The notes: generated from the sequence alone by a model not told the origin. A DNA stretch of 64,000 nucleotides from Thalassia testudinum (GCA_037157565.1 JAZHRO010000046.1:18016501-18080500), one strand, 5' to 3'; counted from the stretch's first letter, positions 23,208 to 35,937 are shown. A program made the numbers and translations.

Positions 23208-24707
23208 ATTCTAGACTAAACTTAATTGTCACAACCTAAAAATAACGTAAGACTTGGTCTAGCTAGGAAATAAGTAATCACTAGTGAATACTTGTTCTGT
23301 CAACAAATCTAGCCAAGTTGTTTAAGGGGAGGTTTGGGCCCAAGCTTTACCTAGGAAAATCCCCAGGTGCTTGTATAAACCAGTGCCTGGTCGTTTGACA
23401 TGGCCCTTCAGCCTGAACACTAGATATAGATGACAGAATTGATATTAAATAAAGAAAACTTAAGTCCTAATTAGCAAGCCTAAGTTTATGAAGCCATATG
23501 GGTCAAGTTGCTATAGATTTTAATTCCGTCTAGGATACTAAACTGCACACGAAATGTGGAGGGCGTTGATTGAGTTATTGCCCTATTATTTCTATTTTTA
23601 GTTTGTGTGTACGAATTGGAAAGTGGTTCCAATTTCAAACAAGTTACACAAAATTATGTATTTCTATTTTTTAAGATTTGCTTTAAATTAATACATTTTA
23701 GGGTTTCCTTTCTTAAGAATTCAAACAAGTTTTGAGATCCAAAAAGAAGAGGAAATCAAGTTGTATAGGTGATGATATGTTTTCATTATGTTGTTTGTCT
23801 TTAAAAATGAAAAAGAAATACTAATCCAATTGATCGTAGGACAGAAATTTAACCACCAATTGATCTTTTTCTAGGCTTTCTATATTAAGTAGTGGTCCAA
23901 AAAGATCAAACAACACCACTAATTTATAGAAAATCAAAAAAGGATTCCAGAAAATATTTTTTTTAAGATTTTAGGAATTTGCTTGATAGTTATAAAGAAT
24001 TTTTTCTTTGTGTTGGTGTCAAAGTCCAGAAATGATGCCCTTGGGTATTTTAGACCTTTCAGTATCGCCACCGACCTCAAAAATTTTGGAGATTTTATAT
24101 GATGTGTAGAATTTTACAAGGATTCTAGAAAGCTAAATTTCATAAAAATGGGATGAGTAAAAAAATTTTAAAAATTCACAGACATTAACAAAATAAGAAG
24201 ATTAGAGGGCATGACCCGTACGTAGTCCATGAATTTTTAAAATTTAATTACAAATCCAATTACTCTGAAATTTGGAATAGATGTTCCTTTCTTTATTTGG
24301 ATTCTCTAGGCAAAATTTTGTGATCTTAGGAGGCCTACGGTGTCAGGAACTGATTTTTGAAATCCATACAGAATTCTGGATCCGAAAATTAGAACACGAA
24401 CACTTGAAGTGAAGCGGTGTTTAATGAGGCATACAAGCAAACAATAGATTTTAAATTGCACCACTACACTTAATTAAGATATTTAAGACCCTGAAAGACA
24501 AGTTTAATATTCTTTTGGTTGTTCTTAAGGATAAATGTGCAAGAAATGGAGAACCAACCTAAAATCTTGGGAGGAAAACGAAAGTTTGAGCTCTCGCTTC
24601 CAAATTCCCACTCCTTCCTGCAATACCTACACACACAAGAGAAAACAAAGAGAAGGGGATGAGATCCACTTCAAGCAAGAGAGAAATTGATTATGCAAAG
24701 CCATGCC
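23208..24707 (-). other. Untranslated leader of element B
   Basis: It aligns with 3617-5122 of A along its length. No coding frame is seen. It is bounded by the gag start on the left and the primer site on the right. Confidence 0.65.
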
Positions 24708-24726
24708 TCCCCAGCAACAACACCCA
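24708..24726 (-). other. Primer binding site of element B, tRNA-Asp type
   Basis: The minus strand reads TGGGTGTTGTTGCTGGGGA, a decayed form of TGGCGCCGTTGCCGGGGA with C-to-T changes. It is separated from the LTR by four bases, and is positionally identical to the site in A. Confidence 0.7.
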
Positions 24727-25646
24727 AAAGTGATGCGAGATTTAGGGTCATTGTAACATGCAAAATTGCATACACTTTTATAATTTGTAACAAAGATAGT
24801 GGGGTATCTAGGCTCATCCAAGGAGGAAAAATTGTTTGATAAATCACGTCTCTTGATTGGAAGGGGACTCACATTTCCTTTTGGAGTTTTATATATTTGA
24901 TTTTTTTTAGATTTTCAAATAACTAGAACATTAGAGTTTTGTTGAAAAGGACTAACCCTAATAGCTAATATCTATGTGACAAAAGATGATTCTTTCTAAG
25001 CTCACCCTAGGCACGTGGAAGCCTAGGGTAATTAGAAAGAAAGAGTGTTTGTGCACTAGGAATAATGTGACAAAAACAACAAAAGGAATTGTGACAAAAG
25101 CTATATCAAAAAGAAGGCAACTTTTAATTTAGAAAGAGTGTTTTACAAAAACACTAGTAGAGGAAAAAAAATAACAAAAGAAACACAAATCCACCTAAAA
25201 TGATGGTGAAGAGGAAAAGATCCTTGCTCCAAGCTTAGTAGCTCCTAGGCTTGAAAAGGGCTCCTCCTTTTCCTTCTTGGACGTCCTCCAAAGACAAACC
25301 CTAGATAGGCATGCCTTCTCCTTCCTAGAGTGGATGTCTCCCACTCCAAGAAGTCCTCGTTAAGGTGGCGTGGACAACCTTTGATTCTTCCTCCTTGGGC
25401 GGTAGTGTACCACCCTCAAATCCTCCTTTTCATAGGGTAGGCATGTACCCTAGGTTGTCCTCCAATGCCAAGCTTCCTCCCTTGGCTGGCGTGGGCACAA
25501 GAGAGAAGAGAAGAGGGGAAGGCACCAAGGAGACAAAGTATCCCCTTAATCTTCTTCTTCTTCTTCTTCTCTTGACCTTTTATGTAGGAGAAAATATGGG
25601 TCGAAAAAATGTAGCCAAGGTTGGATTTTATTGGTGGTGGTAGGGC

Positions 25647-25658
25647 ATTTTTATAGGA
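25647..25658 (-). promoter_or_regulatory. TATA-like box in the LTR of B
   Basis: The minus strand reads TCCTATAAAAATG, the best TATA match in this LTR and at a position similar to that in A. Confidence 0.5.
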
Positions 25659-26354
25659 GTAGGAGGGGGTAGGGTTAGTTATAGGATGGACGGCTATGAT
25701 GGGGGTTAGATAGTGGTTATAGAATCCTTGGGCTAGGGTTGTTGGCACCAAAATGGAAGGGCACTTGGTGGTTTGTGCCAACCCTAGGTGGTTGCTAGGG
25801 TTAAAGGCTTGGTTAAGTGTGTTGTAGGGTGGAGATGGAGTTATATGGTGGTTGTTATGAGATGAGGGGCTAGGTTATTTTGCATGGATATAAGGGGTGT
25901 GTGTAGGTGTGGTTAGGGGAGAGTTGGTGCCATCTTTAGTGTGGTTAAAGTGGTAGGGTTGGCATGGACATAAGGGAAGGCTAGGACGGCTTTTTATGGT
26001 GGTGGTTATGGGATTAAAGGTGGATATAGGTGGAGCCAAAATGGAAGGGTGTGGGTGGTGTTTTTGGTGCCAAAATAGTGGTGGTTTTTGGTTGGTTATG
26101 GTGGCTTAGGTTTGCACCACTAGTGGGCTTCCAGAGGGGGTTAGGTGTAGGGTTTATATGGGGATAAATAGGGAGGTGTAGGGCTAGGAGAAGGGCTTGT
26201 GTTGGTGCCAAAATGATGGGGTGGCTATGGCATTTTGGTGCCAACCTGAAGGGGTGTTTAGGGTGGTAGTTATGGTGGGTTGGTGCGAAAAGGGGTTTGG
26301 TTAGGTTTGGGTTAAGGTGGAGTTGTGATCGGCTATGGAGGTTTTTGGTGGAGT

Positions 26355-27085
26355 AGAGTTTAGCTATGCTAGCTAAGCTAGCCTAGATAGTAGAGTAGAG
26401 GTGGAGGAGCTAGGGTTTCATGGAGGAGAGCTAAAGAAGAGTATTCTAGAGCTGGTATCAGGTACTCTAGAGCTGGGACTACTGATGCAGCTTCAAGGGG
26501 AGCTCAACTATTAAGATTAGCTACTTAGTTCTTATGCAAGTAGCCAAGCTTGGGCAGTTGAGCTTAGTTGAGCTGGCCCTAACCTACCTAGAGCTAGGCT
26601 GAGCTGGAAATGCCTTTGATGAGAACTCCAGAGCTAGCTAAGCTACTAGTTGACAAGTAGTAGCTCACTAGCTTAAAGTCCAGCTGCCATGATCAGTATG
26701 GAGCTGGGATGAGCTAGGGCTGGACTCCTCTCAACTTAGTTGAGCTAGCTAGAGCTCCCAGTGAATTGGTGGGAGCTAAGATGAGCTAGACTCAACTAAG
26801 TTAAGCATGATCTGAGCTGAGGTGAACTCCAATCAACTCAGCTGAGCTAGCTAGAGCTCCCTGTGAACTAATGGGAGCCAAGATGAGCTAACTTAGTTGA
26901 GTTGAGCTGGATCTAAGCTGACCTGAGCTATGGTGAGCTAAGATGAGCTCTCTTGAGCTACCATTAAGCTAAGGTTAGCTGAATGGAGTGGAATGAAGCT
27001 AACCCTAGTCCAAGGGAGCTGGTATCCAGCCATGATGAGCTATAATCAGTTGAGTCCTATCCTGATTAAGCTTCCTCGTCATCAG
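26355..27085. repeat. AGCT-rich degenerate repeat in the LTR of B
   Basis: A dense AGCT core in GAGCTGAG, GAGCTAG and AGCTAGCT contexts, aligned with the regions in A (6335-6985) and in the other LTR of B. It has no strict period. Confidence 0.75.
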
Positions 27086-27295
27086 TTGCCTTCCCGAGTG
27101 CTACGGTTCTGGGAATCTAACTCTTTTCTTATCCCTAGCACTCCAAAAAATACATCAAAAAATAAAATAACAAATTTAATGCATGCCTAACCTAATTTAT
27201 GCCTAAATGAGACCTGGAAACCCATTTGCAGATCAAAATCCTAAGTGCTAGGTTTGTTTTAATGCATAAGAATGATGATAAACTGGCATTTATCA

Positions 27296-27756
27296 GTGCT
27301 ATCTTGAAGCATCGAAAGCCAGGAACCCTATGAGGATTGATGGTAGGAGCTAAGAATCAATACAGAACGTGTTTGTAAGCCAATCCAAAGCTTAAACTAA
27401 ACAAAAGAAAAAGAGAGAGAAAACTCTCCAAAAATGAAAAAATTCTTCTATCTCTCTATTAAAAAAACATACTACAAACTGAAACAGGACTAAGCATGTT
27501 ATAAGCATAGGTGCTTTAGCCGTGGAGTTCAACGAACCTTAGGTTAGTTCCTGTGGGCCTTAGAAACCTTCACAGTAGACTGAGGTTAAAGTTGGTCAGG
27601 TCTGGATCTTGGTTGGTACTTGAGTACCTCTAGGCCTATCGTTAGCATTCTAACCTAATCTATAAAAGAAAGCACACATCAGAGATCCGAGCATTAAATG
27701 AGCGATCTAGAACTTGAGTTAATTCTGTGAGATTTTGCCAAGGGAATAACAAAAGT
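27296..27756 (+). other. 3' untranslated region of element E, tail
   Basis: It matches 44650-45146 of E' (GTGCTATCT, then CATCGAAAGC) and, inverted, the same region in C and D. No gene is seen. It begins inside one of the tandem units found in those elements. Confidence 0.7.
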
Positions 27757-27770
27757 TAGGCATGGGGGTA
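27757..27770 (+). other. Polypurine tract of element E
   Basis: TTAGGCATGGGGGTA lies immediately before the LTR start TGATGATA. It is the same motif as in B, C and D. Confidence 0.75.
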
Positions 27771-29881
27771 TGATGATAATGTCATCATCAGCCATATCTA
27801 GCTTTAAATAGTCACAATCAAGGAATAAATTCTCCTACATAACCACTAGAGGAGCATAATTCATTGCATAATCATTCTGAGAGAAATATAGTAAAACAGG
27901 GGTAAAAATGTAGTTTTAACAGCATATCTTAATTGCAAAACAATCACGGGATTTCTCAAGGGTTAATTAAAGGTCAAATGATCTTAAATGTCTAACAAGT
28001 GGGTCTATGCAAATAGAAACGGGTTTCCATGTGTTTCGAGAATTAAATGACATCTGAAACCCTAAAAACATACTCACTTAATTAACTAAGATTCTGGTCA
28101 GGATAAAATACACATAAACCCTCTAAAAATTATATAAAAATATCTTTTAGGGTTTGGTACCTTCAATTTGACCATCAGAACCCATCCTGACCCAAAATAG
28201 AGCCATAGATAGACTATTACCTTAATTTGGACTTTTGCATAAATTATCTAGTCAAACTAGGTCAAAATCAAAATCCAACTTCACCATTGGATTCCTTAGG
28301 TCTAATTTAGGTTTGTATCAAAACTTGGGCCCAATATATGATTATTTCGACCTTGCTTGCAATTTGATCCAAGTTTGATTTTCTTTGTCATAAATGGCCC
28401 CTTCGCTTTCGAATTTCTTACACAAAACCCCCCAACATCATCATCTTCTTCTTTAAAAAGGTCCCTGCTGCACAGAACTCCTAATCCTAAAGCTCTGGCA
28501 ACAATCAATCAGGGATTTCTCCTTGATTGATTGATAAAACTTCCTCAAATTTGAACTGGTGATCGCTCTTGAAATCCTCTTCCAATCAGACTGATTCTTG
28601 AGCTTCAACTCCTTCCCAATCTCTCATGCGAACAGATGAGAGATTTGGGTTTCCAACTCCGACGATCCTTCCAAGCTCATAAAGCTTGATTCCTAGCCTT
28701 CAACTGACTCCCTTAAGCCTATATAAAGACCCCCAGGGCCTGCCTGAACTTCCACTTTTCGTTGGAAATCCCCCTCCTTCCTCTTTACTCTCTCATCGAA
28801 AGACTCCACAATGTTCGACGATCTTCTCTGACTTCCCTCCTCGTCTGTATGAAATACCAGCGATGAATTTGCCTTTCTCCCCTTCGTCCGCGTCGCACCA
28901 AACTAGAGGGCATCTCAATTCCCCTCGTCGTCTTTGCTTCTACCCCACCTGAGATTTCTTCTTCTCTAACACCGACGTACCCCTGGCAAGGAGATCCGCC
29001 CTCTTTCGTCCATTACATTAGGATTATAATAATTCCCTTAAACTCATAGATTAATTCTCCCCCTCTTAGCTATTATTTCGACCCCTCGACTACACCACCC
29101 ATCACCTTCATTCCCACCTCTGGCTACCACTTTGACGAAGGCCTCCACCAGCTACACAACTCCAAATCCTTCACCGACATGCCCATTACCTCTATCGTAC
29201 TCCACTCATCAAAATCCCTCTATCTATCCACCTTCCCATCCACCCAAAACACCCACCGAACAGACCCACTTCTTCCAGCCATCTCTACCTTCGTTCGGCC
29301 ACTGCACTGACTCCTATGCCACAAAACCACCACCACTGCATTCCTCGTCCACTGGTGACCCTCATGAGCTATTCTGACATGGCCTTTAAGCCATTTTTAT
29401 TATTTCAAGTGTTCGCTCCTTCACTTCCATTGACGGTAGCTTCGATCGAAGCTTGAAGCTCATTCTTTCTATTTCCATCCTAGGCTCCAGCCCCAGGTCG
29501 TGTGGAAGGGCTCTAGGATGCGAGACAAGGCTTCAATTGGAAGCGTTCTCCTTAGTAGTTGCTTCAATTGAAGGAGATTCCATTCTTCAGCAGTATACTA
29601 ACAAGAAGGTGGGACTTTAGTCCCACCTCGGAAATCACTAAAGCGTGGTGGCCAAATAAATTATTTTTGTGATGGGGCCATAGTGCCTCAAGACACTTGG
29701 GGGGGGAAGGTTCCCCACTCCTCTTCATGTCTCACTTGTGACACCTCCACGTGGGTCAGGTTCGATCACCTGCCTAAGCCTCACACCTCAGTTGCTACAC
29801 ACTACAAGCAGCCCTGGTCCCGTGTGTGCTCATGCCTGATTACCCGAATGCCCAGTTGTCCCTTTAGAAAGAGAATGAAGG

Positions 29882-29912
<31 letters not shown>

Positions 29913-30477
29913 CGTGGGGTCAAAGGGGGTTTTTGCTATGGATAATAATGGCTAACACTTAGCCTTTTGAGAAATTGTGCCTTGTGTGTGAAGAGAAGAG
30001 GAAAAAAGGCAAGGCAGAAGAAGAGGAGGATTGTAGAGGAAGAAGAGAGGAGAAGCCAAGGAAGAACTAAGGTAGAGAAGGAAAAGAAGCAGCCATACAG
30101 AAGAGAATCAAAGAAGCACTGTAGCAATTAAACATTTAAGATGTCTGATTCACTGCTTGTTCATTTGATTCTATTTGTGTAATTGCTATATATGTGTTAG
30201 GCTAATAATTGGTGATCCAAATCACCATTATTTTGCCTAGAGTTCTTTTTATCTCCTCATATACTCATATTATACATTGCATATTAGTTTTTGAGTAATT
30301 AATTGTGCTCATTTATATTATCTATTAAGATCAGTGTGTGAATTCCATATTTGCTCCCAGTGAACGACCTTGAACTTCATTTCTGACATTCTGGGCTTAT
30401 AAATTTTATTTGTTCAATTTATTGCGGATTTCAAACAACGACGATAATACTTTGATTTAAATCCCTGATAGATCACA
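27771..30477 (+). repeat. LTR of element E
   Basis: It starts TGATGATAATG and ends GATCACA, about 2.7 kb, matching the LTRs of C and D in length and in segments such as 28060-28160 against 53540-53640 inverted. Its first 20 bases form a 7-bp hairpin (TGATGAT/ATCATCA). A TATA box lies at 28720. A GA-rich tract runs from 29865 to 30115, including a GA repeat at 29882-29899. The right end is inferred. Confidence 0.8.
28720..28729 (+). promoter_or_regulatory. TATA box in the LTR of E
   Basis: CTATATAAAG followed by a pyrimidine-rich stretch. This is a typical LTR promoter arrangement. Confidence 0.6.
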
Positions 30478-32552
30478 GTCATCAAAACCTATCTCTTCTT
30501 AATACCAAAGAAGCGGGGGGCAGAGAGTCTATCAGAGTTTAGACCAATTGCATTGTCCAACTCCATCTATCTAATTATTGGGAAAATTTTGAACAATAAA
30601 TTGAAGAGGGTACTGAAGGACTTGATTAGCCCAGTGCAATCTGCCTTTCTTTCAGATAGGTCTTTGCAGGAATCTTTCATTGTTGCATAGGAAGTTGTGA
30701 TGGGGTGGCACAAAACAAGGTGTAAGGTCGATATGTGGAAGGTGGACTTCAGACAAGTGTATGATTCAGTATCCTGGCGATATCTATGGGAAATTTTTAA
30801 GCGTAGGGGATTCCCTTCAATATGGATCCAATGGATGAAGAGATACGTAACAATAGCATCCTTCTCTCCACTGATCAATGGGAAACCATGTGGTAATTGG
30901 ATTCAGCCACAATGTGGAGTTCGACAGGGATGCCTCCTGGCTCCATTGATCTTCAAGTTGGCTATGGATACCCTTACTAGGTTTGTGTGCAAGTTATCAA
31001 GTGTGGGCATGGTGAGAGGGTATTTGATGTTGAACTCCCGATCTTTGGCACCGATTCTCCAATACACTGATGATACAATCCTTTTTGTTGAGGGTGGTGC
31101 AGAGGAAGCTAAGTTACTGTTTGGCATGGTATCTATTTTTGGGGAAATTTCTGGCTTAGAGCTCAATGGTCACAAGTCTTCCCTAATTATCTTCGGAATA
31201 GAGGTGTAGGAGAGTGCCATGATTTCTGAAATTCTACACATGCCAATCACAACCCTACCCGTGAAATACTTGGGGCTGCCATTGAAAGACTTAAAATTGA
31301 AGAAAAGTGCCTGGAACATCCCTTTCAACAAAATCACTGCGAAGCTTGAGAACTGAGTAGTTGATTTCTATCGAAGGGTGGGAGACTAATCCTTCTTAAT
31401 ACCGTCATCACCTCCATTCCAGTGTTTTATTTATCCATGTTCAGATCTCCGAAATATGTATGGAATAGGTTGGATGTGATGCTCAAGCGATTCTTTTGGA
31501 AAGGGGTTAAGTCTGAAGGTAATTTCCTCCAACCTATGAAATGGCATGGGCTATGTAGACCAAACAAGGAGGGTGGTATGGGGATACGCTCACTGATGGA
31601 ATTCAATGATTCCTTGCTGCTGAAATGGGGGATTAAACATCTTGGTGGTGGTAGCAACTTGCAAACTGATCTAATCATGGATTCATGTGGTGCCTCACAC
31701 CTGGACCGGTCAAGAATGAAACCATGCAGACCTTCACCTTTTTGGAAATCAATGGCCAAGGCTATGCAAGAGAATTGGCATCACTTCAAGCCGCTGCTTG
31801 GGGATGGTGCAGACTTTATGTTTTGGGCAGACCGGTGGTCTCAGAGGGTACTGCTGAATGAGATATATCCATGAGCATTTAATGCAGCAATAGATATGGC
31901 AGCGTCAGTGGTCAGTTGCTGGGATGCAGACTGCAAGCTTTGGGCACCAGCTAGGTGTAACTTTGGGTTAAGGTGGCAGAGCAAGGGAAGAGATGGATAG
32001 ATTGCTTCATGATTTGGAAAGCTTTGTGCCAAAGTGTGTAGTGGACAGGTTTGAATGGTCCCATGGAAGATTTACATCTGCTACAGCATACAGAGTTTTG
32101 TCGTGTGCAAAGGAACCAATCGACATGGAGGAGATTGATAGACAAAGTGCAGGTTTATGGAAGCTATGCATACCCTTAAAGTGCAAATTTTCCTTTGGTT
32201 GTGCAGAATAGGACTTGTCATGGGAGAGCTGCGACACAAAAGGATGGGAACCCAACTACAACAATGCCCCCTATGTGATTTCCCTACTGATAGTGCGAGA
32301 CATCAACTCTCGTCGTGTTTGGTGACTGACCAACTATGGAGATCCATGTGTGGATATCCCTTGCTAATGTGGGAAGGCCTTTGGAGGGATTCTCAAATGC
32401 ATGAGAAACCACATGTAACTATGGCAGCCGTGCTTTGGAGTGTGTGGAGGGTTACAAATGAGAAGTTGTTAAGGGGTTGTCGGTCTGTGTGGGGAAAATT
32501 GTGTGGAGTTGTGAATCTCTTGTTCAGGTGTGGAGTGATTCCTTGTAAATAG
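30478..32552 (+). pseudogene. LINE RT and zf-RVT remnant
   Basis: RT motifs in order: FLIPKKRGAESLSEFRPIAL (30498), DFRQVYDSVSW (30747), GVRQGCLLAPLIF (30918) and YTDDTILFV (near 31063). The last has Thr for the usual Ala before the catalytic Asp pair. A stop near 30690 at a Trp-like position, one at 31207 and breaks near 31355, 31870 and 32200 split the frame. The zf-RVT tail is at 32157-32310 (KVQIFLWLC, CPLC, HQLSSC). It is homologous to the tail of the other LINE. Confidence 0.8.
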
Positions 32553-32565
32553 TTATAGTTGATTT
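30478..32565 (+). mobile_element. L1-type LINE fragment
   Basis: It is homologous to the LINE at 13274-17176 but on the other strand. It begins in RT immediately after the LTR of E and lacks the endonuclease. No poly-A tail is seen at the right; Copia sequence begins at about 32566, so both ends appear cut. Confidence 0.8.
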
Positions 32566-32589
32566 TTTAATAGAATAACAACCGATTTG

Positions 32590-33895
32590 CTATAATTTTT
32601 GATAGCATTCCTTTCAATATCAAAGAAAAATAAGCACTCAAGATTACTCATGAGGGAACGAATAAAGTAAAAAAATTCTAAAGTTGTTTTACTAACCCAA
32701 GAATTCAAGAAATTTGAATTGCAGGAGTATGAAAGCGTAAAGGACATATACACCTGCTTCACTTTTATTCTCCACAACTTGAAAGCACTTGGAGAAACAT
32801 TCAATGAAGGTGAGCTTGAAGGTAAGATTTTAAGTTCTTTAACTAATAGTTTTGAGTCAAAAGTCACAGCTATAGAAGAAGCGAATGAAGTAGAAATATG
32901 GATATAGATCAACTCCTTGGAAACCTCATGGCATATTAGACCACACTCAATCAAAAGAAGAATGGATCAGATGAAGGGAAGAAGAAGCAGTTAGCTTTTA
33001 AAGCCCTTTCCAATTCAGAAGAAAGTTATCAGGAAGAAGATGAAGATCTTGAGTTTCTCACATGTAAGCTTCAAAATTCTTGAAGAATAACATGGATTTC
33101 TAGAGAAAAGGAGATAATGAAGAAATCAAAAGGGAACCAATTATTTGTTACAATTGAGAAAAGAAGGGACACATTAAAATGGATTGTCCACTTCTTAAGA
33201 AGGATGGTGAAAGGAGCAAAATAAAAAAAGAGAAAGATACAAAGAAATGGTTTAACAAGTATAAAAGGAAGAAAGCTATGCAAGCAACTTGGGATGACTC
33301 GAGTGAAAGTGAACAAGGTGACAACGACTCAAATAAAGAAGAACCTTCTTGTCTTGGATTCATGGCACCTAAGGACGAATGCAACAAAGAAAGCAACAAT
33401 GAGGTATCTCCTTACTCTTATACTGTAGAAAAATTGCAAGATGCCCTAGAATAAATTTATGCACTTTGTTGGTTGTTAACAAAAGAAAACAAAATGTTAA
33501 AAAGTAATTGTAGTTCTTTTGAGCCTGAAAAGAATGATCTTGTAATAGAAAATTCAAATCATATTATGGCTAAAACTCAACTTGTTGGAGAGAATAGCTC
33601 TTTGAAAATGGATATTACCCTATTGAAAGAAAAAATAGATTTTATTGAAAATGATCTAGCTAGCCTTAATGAGAATTCAAATAAGCTAGTTAATGATTTG
33701 GTTAAGATTTCAAAAGGTAAGCAAAAAATAAACGATAATTTAGCACACACTATGAAAGATTTGTGTGCACGAAAGCCAAGAGAATGGATCCAAGAAATAA
33801 ATACACTTGAAAGGGAAATGCTAATTCTAAAGGACCCAAGAAAATATGGGTACCCAGATCTTCGGCTTATTCTTATTTTGCAGATGATTGCGTAG
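32590..33895 (+). pseudogene. Copia Gag, central and C-terminal part
   Basis: The core has ITHEGTNKVK, then LQEYESVKDIYTCF and LKALGETFNEGELEGKILSS (32620-32850), typical of the UBN2-type Copia Gag. A CCHC knuckle lies near 33148-33192: CYN, a stop where Cys is expected, then KKGHIKMDCP, so one zinc ligand is lost. A Lys/Glu-rich region (33179-33454) and a coiled-coil segment (33473-33895) follow. Several stops and a frameshift are present. The usual protease does not follow; pol is deleted. Confidence 0.75.
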
Positions 33896-34271
33896 ATCCA
33901 AGTCATTCTCTATGTGGACTTCATCAAGGATAGATCAAGGTACATGGAGAGCCAAATGTATTTGGAGGGTGGAATCCATTTCGTTGGCACTAACTCAAAC
34001 ACTCGGTGAGACCTTCATTTAGCAAGTTTGGGTGTAAATTTTTAGTCCATTTCATTGATTTTGATAGGGAAGTTTATATGGATCAATTTTTTTTTAAAGT
34101 AGAAAACATATGCTTGCTTTTAGGGGGCGTTATTTGAAATTGACTAGCTAAATATTTTTAAATAAAGAAGCATAAATTAAGCTAGAGATTAAAATGATTA
34201 CAATTACATCCTTTTGATAATGTCAAAACTAGGGAGAAATTCTTTTTGATTTATATGGTTTTGTCATCATC
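33896..34271 (+). other. Non-coding tail of the Copia internal region
   Basis: AT-rich sequence between the broken gag and the polypurine tract, with no gene seen. It is probably the 3' end of the element after loss of pol. Confidence 0.5.
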
Positions 34272-34285
34272 AAAAAGGGGGAGAC
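34272..34285 (+). other. Copia polypurine tract
   Basis: AAAAAGGGGGAGAC directly before the LTR start TGTTGGTG, the usual plus-strand primer form in Copia elements. Confidence 0.75.
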
Positions 34286-35875
34286 TGTTGGTGATAAAGC
34301 ACCACAATCATTGATTTTGATGATAACAAAACATGTTATATTTAACATTGTATTTGGAGATGAATATTTTAGGCTTAGGGTTGGATGGAGCTCGATGAAA
34401 GCTTATGATCAAGAAAATGAAGAGATGAAGATGGAAGGAGATGAGCATCATGGTGATAAGGGGATAGAAGGAGATGTAGTTAGATCAGTTTTCTTTCTTT
34501 TCAATTTTAGAATGTGAATGAACCTTGAATTATCCTTAGGATACTTTTAGAGCCTTCCTATCCTCACACATCTTTGTCAGCATACAAGACTTTATTTTTT
34601 ATTAGTTTTCCAGATGTCCTATGATTCCATCAGACGTTTGAGTCTGCTCAGTCAGACGTCTGATCTACTTTATTAGACGTCTAGGCTCCTGTCCATAACT
34701 TAGAATCATATGCAAAATCTTTAACCTATGTTACCTAGGATTTCAGACATCTATGATCCACTTTAGATGTCTAATAATTTCACTTAGACACCTCCTTGAG
34801 CTTTTGATATTTCTTTAACTTGAAAAGAACAGCAGTCATAATTTTTTCTTGCCATTCAAACATCTTCTATTGTCTTGAGACGTCTCGTCTGGAAATGACC
34901 AACATTCACTTTCTATCCAACAATCAAATTGACCGCAATTGACTATGTCAATTTCTTTTTGATTTCGGGCCGTTGTAGGCCATCAGTGGTACTTGCATTT
35001 ATTCAGATGTCTAATGATTCTTTTTAAGACATCTAAACCTTTGATCAAACGTCTAGTAAGACATCGGACCATTTGTCTTTAGATCTCTGTTTAGATCCAA
35101 CCTCAATCCAAGAACGATCACTTTACCCTAAGGCTTTTTCGAACGTCTTGCTTTATTCTCAGGTGTCTGAAATGACTCCTTCAGATGTTTTCTTATCTTT
35201 CCAGGTGTTTGATCCAGTCAGACTATGAGTAATTGCTTTGTAGCCACTCTACCATAATTTATTCCATTCTAATTCAAATCCCAATGACTATCTAGGCTTA
35301 AATCTGACCCCCAACACCCATATACACCAACCAAGGGTCGCCTTAAGGCAATACACATAAAGAAAAGAAATATTCTAGTGCTAAATACTTTCTATTATCC
35401 AATTCTAAGCTTTCAAAAGCTATTGTGCTCTGTTGTGCTCTTTTATTCTCAAAAATTCTTAAGAGCAACATCACTCCTACTCTAATCTTTTGCATTGCAT
35501 AGGTTTGAAAAGAAAGCATATTAGCCTACTTTGTATTCTATATCATTCGAGTCTCTTAGGGTTGTTTACATTATTTCAATTTGTTAGTTTATTTGGATGC
35601 CTGAGCGGTGGGTTTCATGTTTCCTCCTTGTAGAGGATCTAAAGTTTCCATGGGGGTTGTCCAAGAGAGGGGAATTGTTTTGAGGAACACCACCCTCAAA
35701 TTAGTGGCATGGCTTAGTGATTCACATTGAATTGGGGGCAAAATCCTAGATTGGGAGATCGAGGTAGAGGTTTTTCTTGTATGGGTTTCCTTTCTAAATT
35801 CCTGAGTATTTTGTTGCGATTGTTTTTACTTAATGTTAGTTCACATTTCAACCCTTCCTTCTTGTGCCACTAACA
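34286..35875 (+). repeat. Copia LTR, first copy
   Basis: It starts TGTTGGTGATAAAGCACC and ends CCACTAACA, 1590 bp, close in length to the solo LTR at 49275-50865. Both begin and end alike. A short hairpin (TGGTG/CACCA) lies near the start. Many decayed AGACGTC boxes occur between 34612 and 35230. It is about 85-90% alike by eye to 43147-44478. Confidence 0.85.
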
Positions 35876-35876
35876 T

Positions 35877-35891
35877 TTGGTATTAGAGCTT
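35877..35891 (+). other. Primer binding site, initiator tRNA-Met type
   Basis: TTGGTATTAGAGCTT against the usual Copia site TGGTATCAGAGC, with one C-to-T change. It starts two bases after the LTR. Confidence 0.8.
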
Positions 35892-35937
35892 TGTTTGTTC
35901 TTGTGCATAGGTGTAAAAGCCTTTACAAGATGATCCG

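Larger units (their letters stand above)
11133..27295 (-). mobile_element. Athila-like Ty3/Gypsy element B, broken, with a nested LINE
   Basis: In minus-strand order: 5' LTR (27295-24731), primer site (24726-24708), leader, gag (about 23207-20941), protease (about 20940-20179), RT, RNase H, integrase (to about 17384), 3' untranslated region carrying a LINE, polypurine tract (12102-12092) and a truncated 3' LTR (12091-11133). The right edge lies inside the 3' untranslated region of element E; the right-hand target copy would be GTGCT (27296-27300). The left target copy was lost with the outer half of the 3' LTR. Confidence 0.9.
24731..27295 (-). repeat. 5' LTR of element B
   Basis: It starts TGATGCG and ends TTTATCA on the plus strand, 2565 bp. 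The last 20 bases form a hairpin (TGATAAA/TTTATCA). It contains a CTT run (25553-25570), a TATA-like box and the AGCT-rich region. Confidence 0.9.
27296..30477 (+). mobile_element. Athila-like element E, 3' end only
   Basis: The tail of a 3' untranslated region (27296-27756), a polypurine tract (27757-27770) and an LTR (27771-30477). It is related to C, D and E' but on the plus strand. The left is cut by the insertion of B; no coding part of E is visible. The right flank is LINE RT sequence from 30478, so E seems to have landed in that LINE or beside its broken end. Confidence 0.8.
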
